64,000 bases of DNA from Scatomonas sp963928055 (GTDB taxonomy: Bacteria > Bacillota > Clostridia > Lachnospirales > Lachnospiraceae). The notes beneath the pieces are model-generated. The model was given only the letters and a program-made list of their open reading frames with translations. It made no database searches and was not told the origin of the DNA. This document shows, piece by piece, positions 32,166-40,704 of the stretch. How positions within the stretch are numbered: the first letter of the stretch is position 1; every line of letters begins with the position of its first letter. The position numbers were made by a program, and so were the translations under genes. Location of the stretch: assembly GCA_963928055.1 (NCBI GenBank), contig CAWVDN010000004.1:1-64000 (forward strand), written 5' to 3'.

Positions 32166-33800
32166 AAAGGAGATATACCTATATGATAACACATAAGCAG
32201 CTCACTTTGACAGAAGTTTTTGAAGATTGTCAACATAAATTCGATAATGACAAATATCATTTTCTAGCACTTCTTGATGAATCCATTAACCTTGATGAAA
32301 TTGTTCCTGTTTCTTTTGTTTCTCATTTTCACGCCCAAACCGGAAGACCTCGCAAGCACCAGCTTTATCCTATGCTCAAGGCACTTCTGCTCCAGCGTAT
32401 TTTTTCAATCCCGACGGACACGCTCCTGATTGTGTTCTTGAAATACTCTCAGGAACTTCGTGATTTTTGCGGCTTTGATGTTGTACCAGACGGTTCAAAA
32501 TTCACTCGCTTTAAACAGGATTTCTTATCGGACTTACAATCTATGTTCGATCATCTTGTAGATCTGACCGAACCGATATGCTAAAAGCTGAATCCGGCTC
32601 TTGCCGACATGACTATCTTTGATACCTCCGGTATTGAAGCATGGGTTACAGAAAATAATCCGAAGTATGCCAACCGTATTATTAAACAGCTGAAGGCTTT
32701 TAAAAAATCCCATAACCTTGATGATTCCTATGATCCTTACAAAGCCGCTTATGGTTCCATGCCAACTCATGCTGCATCCAACCAGGCAATCCAGCAGATG
32801 TACATCAATGGTCACTTCTGTTATGCCTATAAATTCGGTATCGTCACAAATGGACTTGGCATTGTCCGCGACATATCTTTCTACAACAAGGATTTCCTAA
32901 ATGCACATCCTGATATTGTTGTAGAAAAGAAATCGGATTCTCCGGATGAGGATAAATCGCTTGCCGACTCAAAAGCGCTGCTTCCTGTTTTGATTGATTT
33001 TTTCAAAAAACATCCTTTGATTGAGCCAAAGACTTTTCTTGGCGATGCCGCCTTTGATACGATTGAAATCTATAAATCTCTTTTCGAGGAGATTGGATTC
33101 CATAAAGCTTTTATTCCCCTCAGGGTAAAACTTTCCCATGGAAGGAACGGACTACACAGTGAATGAAAATGGTATTCCCTGCTGCCCACATGATCCAACA
33201 CTTCCTATGAAACGGGAAGGAAGCAAATCCCATTTGCGCAGCAAACTTCCTACCATGAAGTTTGTATGTCCAAAAATGAAATGGGAATACAATCCTGCCG
33301 ACAAGTCAAAATGTCGGGTATGTCACTGCGATAATCCATGCACCACTTCTTCCTGCGGACGAATGATTTATATTTATCCAGAGAAAAATCTCCGCGCCTA
33401 TCCTGGTGTAGAACGAGGTTCCCAGGAATGGGAAGACACTTACAAAATCCGTGTAAATGTCGAAAAATCAATCAACCATTTCAAGGATAGTTTCTGTATT
33501 GCGAATCGTAAAACACAGAATGAAAAAACGCTTCATGCCGATTTACTTCTTGCAGGAATTACACAACTTATTACCGTACTTGTTGCTGATAAAATCCACC
33601 AACTTCAATACATACGAAGTTTAAAACCTTTGATTGCCTGACCTTTGGTATTTATAACATTTTTTCTTCGCAGTCCATCTGGGAAGTTATTTTGTCATGT
33701 CTAATTTTGATGTCACCTGCTTCTCATCTTAGGAATCCTGCATTGCAGGATTCCTACCGCATTTTTAATCAGGATTGCGACCTTGTTTCGCAATTACCTA
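32166..33800 (+). mobile_element. IS copy 1 (DDE transposase, degraded)
   Basis: It shares its sequence with copy 2 from AAAGGAGATATACC (32166) onward and again at the right end up to CGCAATTACCTA (33800). The left terminal part is missing, replaced by the AbiEi remnant. The right end beyond the transposase has a short hairpin GAATCCTGCATTGCAGGATTC. Confidence 0.75.
32183..33641 (+). pseudogene. IS4/IS5/IS1182-like DDE transposase, broken
   Basis: ATG 32183, behind AAAGGAGATATACC, begins MITHKQLTLTEVFEDCQHKF. The three catalytic regions are visible: first Asp in MTIFDTSGIE, second Asp in FLGDAAFDTIEIY, and Glu in RVNVEKSINHFKD. The frame is broken by TAA at 32582 (probably CAA for Gln originally) and by a frameshift near 33140. 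In total about 485 codons. The family assignment is approximate. Confidence 0.75.
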
Positions 33801-33896
33801 TCCTGTTGTAATCCTGTTGTAATCCTGTTAGGATCCTGTTATAGGGCAGCCCCGTACCTGGCGCTTCCCTGTTCGCGCGCCTGATGGCATGCGATT

Positions 33897-33929
33897 CTCA
33901 AAAGGAGCCTCAGATTACTCTGAGGCCCC
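33897..33929 (-). terminator. Terminator of S-layer-domain gene 1
   Basis: On the minus strand GGGGCCTCAGA and TCTGAGGCTCC form an 11-bp stem (one G-T pair) with a 4-nt loop and a TTTT tail, 18 nt past the stop. Confidence 0.78.
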
Positions 33930-33946
33930 TTCCTTTGGTCTACCTG

Positions 33947-36169
33947 TTACTTACCAAATTTTTCCACGAACCGCATCATGATCGTCGCACATTCGGCTCT
34001 GGCTGTATTGCCCAGAGGATCCAGTCTCGTCGGATTCTCTTTTCCGGTAACGATGCCGTTGCCCACTGCCCAGCTCATGGAATCTTTGGCAAATTCCTGA
34101 ACATTTGCCGCATCCGGATAACTGCTGTAGTCCGCTCCGCCTTCCAGGGAATATCCCTGATATTTTGCATAGCGATACATCATAGTCGTGATCTCCTGAC
34201 GGTTGATGTTGTTGCCAGGCTTAAATGTGCCGGTGTCTGAGTATCCGGTAACGATGCCTTTCTCCTGTGCCCAGATGACAGCGTCTGTATACCATTGTCC
34301 ATCCGGCACATCCGGGAAGATGTCTTCATATGTCACTTCCGGCGAGCCGCTCAGCCGGTACAGGATCACCGCCAGCTGTGCTCTTGCCAGCGGCTCTCCG
34401 GGGCCAAAGGTGGTATCGTTAAGACCGGTCATCAGGCCGTGTCCATAGACATAGATTACGGAATCATAGAACCAGTCGCCATTTCTTACATCCTGGAAAG
34501 GAAGTTCATCCGGGTCGGTCGGCTTTTCGCTGGTTTCAAACGGCGTGTTAGAACCAAGGATTGCGTACTGGCTCAAATGGTCGGTTTCAAACACGAGGAA
34601 GTCTCCTTCCACCACCGCGTCAAAGCGTTCCAATGGGTCTCCCAGATATACCGCCTGATAGTATTTGTAGCCTTTCAGGTGGTCGTTCAGCGGGATTTTC
34701 ACCGTCATGGGATTGTCCTTGATTTCAAGGGTTTCCCCATTCTGGCGGACGCTGATGTCGTAAATGGACAGCAGGCCCGGCAGCTCCTCTTTCAGCTCCG
34801 GACGGCTTCCCAGCACGCTTTCCTGTGCAATGGTGTCGGCATAAAGCTCTGCACCCTCCGGTACGCCGTCGGTCAGGGAGATGGAAACGCCGGTTTCGGA
34901 ATTGGTCAGATCCTTAATTTTTCCTTCATCACCGGGCGTCGGAGTCGGCTCTACCGGGTCTTTAACGGGCACTGCCTTGATTACATCGTTGGTGCAGAAG
35001 TAATCGAATGTACCTGTTTTTTTCATAACCTGGCTGTAGCCCTCGGGGATTGCCTTATGATCCGTGGTAAGATTTCTCATACCCTCAACAGGAGCTGCAA
35101 TTACAGCTTCTTTTTTATCGCCCCAATGATCCACAATCTCCATCTTGTCGGTAAGTCCCTTGTAAACGGAATACCAAGATGTTCCTACTCCGCCTTCAGG
35201 AGGATATTCAATCTTATCCGGACCCCAATAGAAGGTTTCGCCGTCTTTTTGAAGTAAGGTCATGTTCATTGTATTTGAAATTTTTGCGTCAACGGTTTTT
35301 CCCTCGGGGTCCTTAGTATAGCCCTCGGGCCATGCTACGCCGGCGGTTTTGCTGACAGCTACCGCGAGATATTCATTTCCACTGGCAAGTCCGTCAACCT
35401 TTACAAGCTCAAACACATCAGTTTGACCCTCTGAATACTCATTAGCCTCGAAGAAGTAAATGCCGTAGAGTTTGCCGTCATTGTCCTTTGTGGCAAGCTG
35501 CCATGTTCTGTTAGCATAACTTTCTTCATCTTCATAAATAACAGTTGCACCCACTGCATATTCGCCTTCCACGCCGGAGTCAGGGGTCATGGTAAGGGCT
35601 GCTTCCAGATTGCCTTGGAAGGGAAGGGTTGAGGAGGTAGTAGATACAAAGGCCGCAGAATAAGTGTTTTCACCTGCGCTCTTATACGCTGTCACAGAAG
35701 CGTTTGAGCCGACCTTGAGCAGACCCTGTGTTCCCTCAGCCATAAAGCGGATCGCCGCAGTCTGAGATGTTTTGTTTTCATTGATGGTCAGGGAGCCGTC
35801 TCCGGTAATTTCCAGATTGCCGCCCCAGCCGAAGCCGTATACAACCAGTTCGGAGATATGGTTGTCTCCCACCAGATTAAGCTTCAGATCATCGCCCATC
35901 TCGTTGGCGACAAGGATATTGGTCGGGTTGTTGTAGTTGGTCAGAGTAACGGTGTTGCTCGCCTTATCATAAACAGCACCTGATACATCGTCAATCTGGC
36001 CGCTGTTGGCAAAGAGCGTCTGATACCCATCCTCCGAATTACCGAGCCTGAGGTATGCAAAACTGTAGTCCCCGGACGAGGGGCCGTTCGCCGCAAACGC
36101 CGGCACAGCCATTCCAACAGCCATACAAAGCGTCAGCAGTCCTGCAAGAAGTTTGCGCTTTAGTTTCAT
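33947..36169 (-). CDS. S-layer homology (SLH) domain surface protein 1
   Basis: A 740-residue secreted protein. The signal peptide is KRKLLAGLLTLCMAVGMAVP, cleaved near AFA. A unique N-terminal region (about residues 28-410) has beta-rich, carbohydrate-binding-like composition. A conserved middle domain (about 425-560) is followed by three SLH repeats (about 565-740) that anchor it to cell-wall polymer. The start is ATG 36169 with AAAGGAG upstream. Its C-terminal 310 residues are almost identical to those of the next gene, while the N-termini are unrelated. IS copy 2 lies directly upstream, so its promoter may be changed. Confidence 0.88.
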   Translation of the reverse strand: MKLKRKLLAGLLTLCMAVGMAVPAFAANGPSSGDYSFAYLRLGNSEDGYQTLFANSGQIDDVSGAVYDKASNTVTLTNYNNPTNILVANEMGDDLKLNLVGDNHISELVVYGFGWGGNLEITGDGSLTINENKTSQTAAIRFMAEGTQGLLKVGSNASVTAYKSAGENTYSAAFVSTTSSTLPFQGNLEAALTMTPDSGVEGEYAVGATVIYEDEESYANRTWQLATKDNDGKLYGIYFFEANEYSEGQTDVFELVKVDGLASGNEYLAVAVSKTAGVAWPEGYTKDPEGKTVDAKISNTMNMTLLQKDGETFYWGPDKIEYPPEGGVGTSWYSVYKGLTDKMEIVDHWGDKKEAVIAAPVEGMRNLTTDHKAIPEGYSQVMKKTGTFDYFCTNDVIKAVPVKDPVEPTPTPGDEGKIKDLTNSETGVSISLTDGVPEGAELYADTIAQESVLGSRPELKEELPGLLSIYDISVRQNGETLEIKDNPMTVKIPLNDHLKGYKYYQAVYLGDPLERFDAVVEGDFLVFETDHLSQYAILGSNTPFETSEKPTDPDELPFQDVRNGDWFYDSVIYVYGHGLMTGLNDTTFGPGEPLARAQLAVILYRLSGSPEVTYEDIFPDVPDGQWYTDAVIWAQEKGIVTGYSDTGTFKPGNNINRQEITTMMYRYAKYQGYSLEGGADYSSYPDAANVQEFAKDSMSWAVGNGIVTGKENPTRLDPLGNTARAECATIMMRFVEKFGK

Positions 36170-36202
36170 AACTGATTTTTCTCCTTTCAAGATAACATTT
36201 AT

Positions 36203-36942
36203 TAGGCGTTTGCGAAACGCCAAAAGCCGCATAAATACGGCATTTTTTGTTGCCAAAATAAAATATCTCCTCAAGGTTTATGGTAAAATAGAGTTGACTA
36301 GAAACTATTAACCAATCCACCTTAAAGGAGATATACCTATATGATAACACATAAGCAGCTCACTTTGGCAGAAGTTTTTGAAGATTGTCAACATAAATTC
36401 GATAATGACAAATATCATTTTCTAGCACTTCTTGATGAAGCCATTAACCTTGATGAAATTGTTCCTGTTTCTTTTGTTTCTCATTTTCACGCCCAAACCG
36501 GAAGACCTCGCAAGCACCAGCTTTATCCTATGCTCAAGGCACTTCTGCTCCAGCGTATTTTTTCAATCCCGACGGACACGCTCCTGATTGTGTTCTTGAA
36601 ATACTCTCAGGAACTTCGTGATTTTTGCGGCTTTGATGTTGTACCAGACGGTTCAAAATTCACTCGCTTTAAACAGGATTTCTTATCGGACTTGCAGGAA
36701 TTACACAACTTATTACCGTACTTGTTGCTGATAAAATCCACCAACTTCAATACATACGAAGTTTAAAACCTTTGATTGCCTGACCTTTGGTATTTATAAC
36801 ATTTTTTCTTCGCAGTCCATCTGGGAAGTTATTTTGTCATGTCTAATTTTGATGTCACCTGCTTCTCATCTTAGGAATCCTGCATTGCAGGATTCCTACC
36901 GCATTTTTAATCAGGATTGCGACCTTGTTTCGCAATTACCTA
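36203..36942 (+). mobile_element. IS copy 2 (internal-deletion derivative)
   Basis: It has the same left coding part and right end as copy 1, but about 1 kb of the transposase is deleted (join near 36694). The left end probably starts at 36203 (TAGGCGTTTGCGAAAC resembles the inverted right end TAGGTAATTGCGAAAC). It sits between the two S-layer genes; its right end supplies the last ten codons and stop of S-layer gene 2. Confidence 0.7.
36341..36766 (+). pseudogene. Truncated transposase of IS copy 2
   Basis: MITHKQLTLAEVFEDCQHKF is followed by the same first 118 residues as copy 1, then a deletion joins FLSDLQ to an out-of-frame end. All three catalytic residues are lost. The right-hand part would be mobilisable only in trans. 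Confidence 0.78.
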
Positions 36943-39250
36943 ATTTTTCAAAGGTTTCCATAAAGCGCATGATGATCGTCGCACATTCGGCTCTGGCTGT
37001 ATTGCCCAGAGGATCCAGTCTCGTCGGATTCTCTTTTCCGGTAACGATGCCGTTGCCCACTGCCCAGCTCATGGAATCTTTGGCAAATTCCTGAACATTT
37101 GCCGCATCCGGATAACTGCTGTAGTCCGCTCCGCCTTCCAGGGAATATCCCTGATATTTTGCATAGCGATACATCATAGTCGTGATCTCCTGACGGTTGA
37201 TGTTGTTGCCAGGCTTAAATGTGCCGCTATCTGAGTATCCGGTAACGATGCCCTTCTCCTGCGCCCAGATGACAGCGTCTGTATACCATTGTCCATCCGG
37301 CACATCCGGGAAGATGTCTTCATATGTCACTTCCGGCGAGCCGCTCAGCCGGTACAGGATCACCGCCAGCTGTGCTCTTGCCAGCGGCTCTCCGGGGCCA
37401 AAGGTGGTATCGTTAAGACCGGTCATCAGGCCGTGTCCATAGACATAGATTACGGAATCATAGAACCAGTCGCCATTTCTTACATCCTGGAAAGGAAGTT
37501 CATCCGGGTCGGTCGGCTTTTCGCTGGTTTCAAACGGCGTGTTAGAACCAAGGATTGCGTACTGGCTCAAATGGTCGGTTTCAAACACGAGGAAGTCTCC
37601 TTCCACCACCGCGTCAAAGCGTTCCAATGGGTCGCCCAGATACACCGCCTGATAGTATTTGTAGCCTTTCAGGTGGTCGTTCAGCGGGATTTTCACCGTC
37701 ATGGGATTGTCCTTGATTTCAAGGGTTTCCCCATTCTGGCGGACGCTGATGTCGTAAATGGACAGCAGGCCCGGCAGCTCCTCTTTCAGTTCCGGACGGC
37801 TTCCCAGTACGCTTTCCTGCGCGATAGTATCAGCGGAAAGGGTCGCGTCCTCCGGCACACCGTCGGTCAGGGAGATGGAAACGTTGGTGTCGGAGTTGGT
37901 CAGTTCGGTAACATTTTTCTCCCACACAGCATAAAGCTGTATGTCATAGATACTGGTGGAAGCGGGGTTTTCACCGTATTGTAAGCTGCGGTAATAGCTT
38001 TCCCAATCGGCAAACCAGTCAGAATTTGCGGTGTTTGCAATTATGCTGTTACGTTCGCCAGACGGCGAGAAAGACCAGCCCGCAAAGGTATAACCCTCAC
38101 GCACAGGAGCTACTGTGCTGACATCGAAGAACTTGCTGTCTTCTGTGCCTGTCTCGTCAATTTCACGGACCGCTTTTTCCCCGTCCTTCAATGCTCCGCC
38201 GTTGGGATTGAAAGTAACCGTACAGCCTCTTGTAAAGATTGGCGCCAAGTTTTTGTCCCCTGCCCCATATCTTAAACCGTTTTCAAAATCAAAGGTTATA
38301 AAGGTTTTACCGTCTTTTACCGTTTTTGTTTCACCCGAACCAATAATTGTATCATACCCTGATTCTCTCCAGTTTTTAAAATGATAGCCGGGCCGAACAG
38401 GATTTGGCAGAACAATCTGCTGCTCTTCCCGCTGGATATAATAGCGGTCAGGCAAATCCGCCAATTCTTCCTCGGTAAAATAGTTTTCCACGCCTTCATA
38501 GTTTATATTGTAATAAGGCTCATAAAAGGTAACATAGAACTGAGAGAAACCTCCGCCATACATCGATTGTACAGGCCCATGACCGACGTGTCCGCAGCCT
38601 TCTGTGCCCACTTCCTCGCCTTCGGCTCCCTTGCCGCCGGCATAACAAGCTGTTAAAAGCATGGGTAAACCAGTATTGTTAACATATCCTGCATTGAAAG
38701 TATGCCCCGGAAGTTCGCGTGCCGCTTCCAAAGCGGACTGTAAATTACTATATTCTTCTTCCCCATAGGCTGATGGGTCGATCTCTAATAACTTGTTTTC
38801 ATAGGCAATCTTTATCGCATTGTCATAATATTTTGTTATGGGTTCCAGCTTTGACAAATCCGGCGTGCTGGTTGTTAAATAGCCATCACTTACATACCTC
38901 GGTTCATGAGCACTGTAATTAGGACTATCAACATATCCCAAATACAGGTCTGCATTCATGAATTTAACCGTAGTTATATACTTCCAATACTGATAGTCCG
39001 CCGTGACACACATGCAATTGCCCTTGTGAATGTCCATGTTGGGCTGTGCGGTGAAACTCTCGCCGGGCATAACCAGTATATCCATGTTGGTTCTATGCGT
39101 ATCCTCATTCAAAACGTGGTCTACGTGTGTGTATTTCGGGCCGTCAGCGCCCGGCTCCTGTTCAGCAGGCGTAGTGGCTGCGGCTGCCGGTACGGCCATT
39201 CCCGCCGCCATGCAAAGCGTCAGCAAACCTGCAAGTATTTTTCGCTTCAT
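36911..39250 (-). CDS. S-layer homology (SLH) domain surface protein 2
   Basis: A 779-residue secreted protein with signal peptide MKRKILAGLLTLCMAAGMAV. The unique N-terminal region (about 27-340) includes YSNLQSALEAARELPGHTFN. Next come InlB B-repeat-like modules (about 285-445; VTFNPNGGALKDGEKAV and GYTFAGWSFSPSG), then the domain shared with protein 1 (about 455-590) and three SLH repeats. The last ten residues (LGNCETRSQS) and the stop are encoded by the end of IS copy 2, which replaced the original C-terminus (KFGK in the paralogue). RBS AAGGAGGAAAC. Confidence 0.88.
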   Translation of the reverse strand: MKRKILAGLLTLCMAAGMAVPAAAATTPAEQEPGADGPKYTHVDHVLNEDTHRTNMDILVMPGESFTAQPNMDIHKGNCMCVTADYQYWKYITTVKFMNADLYLGYVDSPNYSAHEPRYVSDGYLTTSTPDLSKLEPITKYYDNAIKIAYENKLLEIDPSAYGEEEYSNLQSALEAARELPGHTFNAGYVNNTGLPMLLTACYAGGKGAEGEEVGTEGCGHVGHGPVQSMYGGGFSQFYVTFYEPYYNINYEGVENYFTEEELADLPDRYYIQREEQQIVLPNPVRPGYHFKNWRESGYDTIIGSGETKTVKDGKTFITFDFENGLRYGAGDKNLAPIFTRGCTVTFNPNGGALKDGEKAVREIDETGTEDSKFFDVSTVAPVREGYTFAGWSFSPSGERNSIIANTANSDWFADWESYYRSLQYGENPASTSIYDIQLYAVWEKNVTELTNSDTNVSISLTDGVPEDATLSADTIAQESVLGSRPELKEELPGLLSIYDISVRQNGETLEIKDNPMTVKIPLNDHLKGYKYYQAVYLGDPLERFDAVVEGDFLVFETDHLSQYAILGSNTPFETSEKPTDPDELPFQDVRNGDWFYDSVIYVYGHGLMTGLNDTTFGPGEPLARAQLAVILYRLSGSPEVTYEDIFPDVPDGQWYTDAVIWAQEKGIVTGYSDSGTFKPGNNINRQEITTMMYRYAKYQGYSLEGGADYSSYPDAANVQEFAKDSMSWAVGNGIVTGKENPTRLDPLGNTARAECATIIMRFMETFEKLGNCETRSQS

Positions 39251-39412
39251 GATTGTTTCCTCCTTGTCAAATAAGATTGTTTATCCTTTGGTGTAAGCAA
39301 AGGATAGAAGGGGCGCCCCTTCTAAAAATTTTTCCTGCCGGCTGCCTGGGACAGGTTTTGCATGAAGCCCCGCCTGCAGGCGCTTTTGCCGGTTTTGTTT
39401 TATCTCTCAGCC
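39251..39412. other. Intergenic region upstream of S-layer gene 2
   Basis: It contains the short inverted repeat AAGGGGCGCCCCTT (39307-39320) and no gene. It presumably holds the promoter of the S-layer gene. Confidence 0.4.
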
Positions 39413-39598
39413 TTATTCCTCGACCACCACCTTTTTCCGCCTGCAGTCCAGTATTCCCAGTACGCCGCAGGAGACCAGCAGAACGATATAGACGGCGTTT
39501 TGCCCTTTATCGCACTGGAGCGCTCTGCGGGAGAGCGGCGCCCTGCATTTCGGACAGAATTTCACGCTTGGGGCCGGCCGCTGTTCCTTACACAGCAT
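39413..39598 (-). CDS. Small zinc-ribbon membrane protein
   Basis: 61 residues: a zinc-ribbon half-site FCPKCRAPLSRRALQCDKGQ followed by one transmembrane helix (AVYIVLLVSCGVLGIL) and a basic/acidic tail. Its ATG overlaps the end of the upstream 114-residue gene by 11 bases, consistent with translational coupling. No family recognised. A short shadow frame is possible, but the CxxC-TM layout argues for a real gene. Confidence 0.42.
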   Translation of the reverse strand: MLCKEQRPAPSVKFCPKCRAPLSRRALQCDKGQNAVYIVLLVSCGVLGILDCRRKKVVVEE

Positions 39599-39932
39599 AA
39601 TGCCGATCCTGCACGAAACAGCGGCGGTTGATCATCAGCTCGTTCTCAAGGTACTGGGCGACCATATCGGCTACGGCGGTCACCGCCCGTTCCTCTCCCT
39701 TGGCCGACAGGCCGGGACAGGGATCACTTACGGAAACCGTCAGTCCGGTTCCCGTGTCGCATATCTCCGCCGAAAGGCTGAAGGTGCTGACGTTCCCGTA
39801 AACCGAAAGCCGGGCGACCACCGCGCCGCTTTCATTCTTCCAGTATTCCGCCCCCTCCGCGTCCAGCACATCGTAAACAGCCATCTGCACATACCGCCGG
39901 ACATAGGGAAGGAGCCTTTTCACTTGACGCAT
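39588..39932 (-). CDS. Small protein of unknown family (LPYVRRYV paralogue 1)
   Basis: 114 residues beginning MRQVKRLLPYVRRYVQMAVYDVLDAEG, with the ribosome binding site GAAAGGAGGG. It is clearly paralogous to the next gene (40041): both share a LPYVRxxVxxxVYxVLxxEG start, a middle segment of alternating beta character (LSVYGNVSTFSLSAEI against WREDGTDVSLSITAEE), a PCxGxSxx segment and an amphipathic C-terminal helix (MVAQYLENELM against QIVRHLEHILM). No signal peptide. I do not recognise the family. Confidence 0.65.
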   Translation of the reverse strand: MRQVKRLLPYVRRYVQMAVYDVLDAEGAEYWKNESGAVVARLSVYGNVSTFSLSAEICDTGTGLTVSVSDPCPGLSAKGEERAVTAVADMVAQYLENELMINRRCFVQDRHYAV

Positions 39933-40040
39933 TCCGTTTCCCTCCTTTCGTTTTAATCGCCATACAGAGCGGAAAACTTCTCCTGCAGATCACTGCAGTG
40001 CCGACCCATCAGTCACACGGCAAGATTCCGAAAAGCAGTA

Positions 40041-40373
40041 TCATTTTGCTTTGGCATCATCCGTTCCCTCTGTCATCAGGATATGTTCCAAATGCCGGAC
40101 AATCTGATCCAGCATCTCCTGCATACTTCGAGCCACCTTCTGCTTTGACATTCCATCGCAGGGGCGGCGCAGTGAAATCGTCAGTTCAGTTCCAAACGCT
40201 TTTTCCTCCGCCGTTATGGAAAGGGAGACGTCTGTTCCGTCCTCTCTCCATTCGGCAATAACCCTTCCCGGCTCTTCCTCCCCAAAAGTAATCCCTTCCT
40301 GCCGCAGCACGCCGTACACCGAGCGCAGGACAAAGGAGCGCACATAGGGAAGTTCTCTTTGAACGTATTCCAT
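40041..40373 (-). CDS. Small protein of unknown family (LPYVRSFV paralogue 2)
   Basis: About 110 residues starting MEYVQRELPYVRSFVLRSVY (ATG 40373, weak TGAGGACT ribosome binding site; ATG 40382 is an alternative). It is paralogous to the gene at 39588 along its whole length. The pair, with the zinc-ribbon gene, forms a small minus-strand operon downstream of the MFS-LuxR regulator. The acidic tail TEGTDDAKAK is unique to this copy. Function unknown. Confidence 0.65.
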   Translation of the reverse strand: MEYVQRELPYVRSFVLRSVYGVLRQEGITFGEEEPGRVIAEWREDGTDVSLSITAEEKAFGTELTISLRRPCDGMSKQKVARSMQEMLDQIVRHLEHILMTEGTDDAKAK

Positions 40374-40436
40374 AGTCCTCATTTTAGGTGAAAAGAGGCC
40401 GGATTGTCTATGCGTAAACCCCGCCAATCGTATCAA

Positions 40437-40649
40437 AACAGGTGGCGGTCAACCGCCATTTGTGCATATTATATAAATCAAAGCAACTATTTTGAGGCTT
40501 TATATATGCACAACTTCTAATCGTTCCAAATAGGGGTTGAGGTGTACTTTTCGTTCCTGATTTTTCCTTTCCCGGATGCCGAATGGCGTAAATTTCATTT
40601 TTCAAGTGGGGAAAACGATGTTTTTTATCAGGACAATTCGTTACCGCAC
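40437..40649. other. Intergenic region with inverted repeats
   Basis: TGGCGGTCAACCGCCA (40443-40458) is a tight hairpin. GTGCATATTATATAAA (40462-40477) and TTTATATATGCAC (40499-40511) form a longer inverted repeat. No gene is seen. The repeats may be operators for the small paralogue operon. Confidence 0.5.
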
Positions 40650-40689
40650 ACAAAAACACCCTGCCTCTCCTGAGAGAAAGCAGGGTGTT
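40650..40689 (-). terminator. Terminator of the MFS-LuxR gene
   Basis: On the minus strand AACACCCTGC and GCAGGGTGTT form a 10-bp stem with a 15-nt loop, followed by TTTTTGTG. Confidence 0.82.
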
Positions 40690-40704
40690 CTTTTATCCTG
40701 TATG

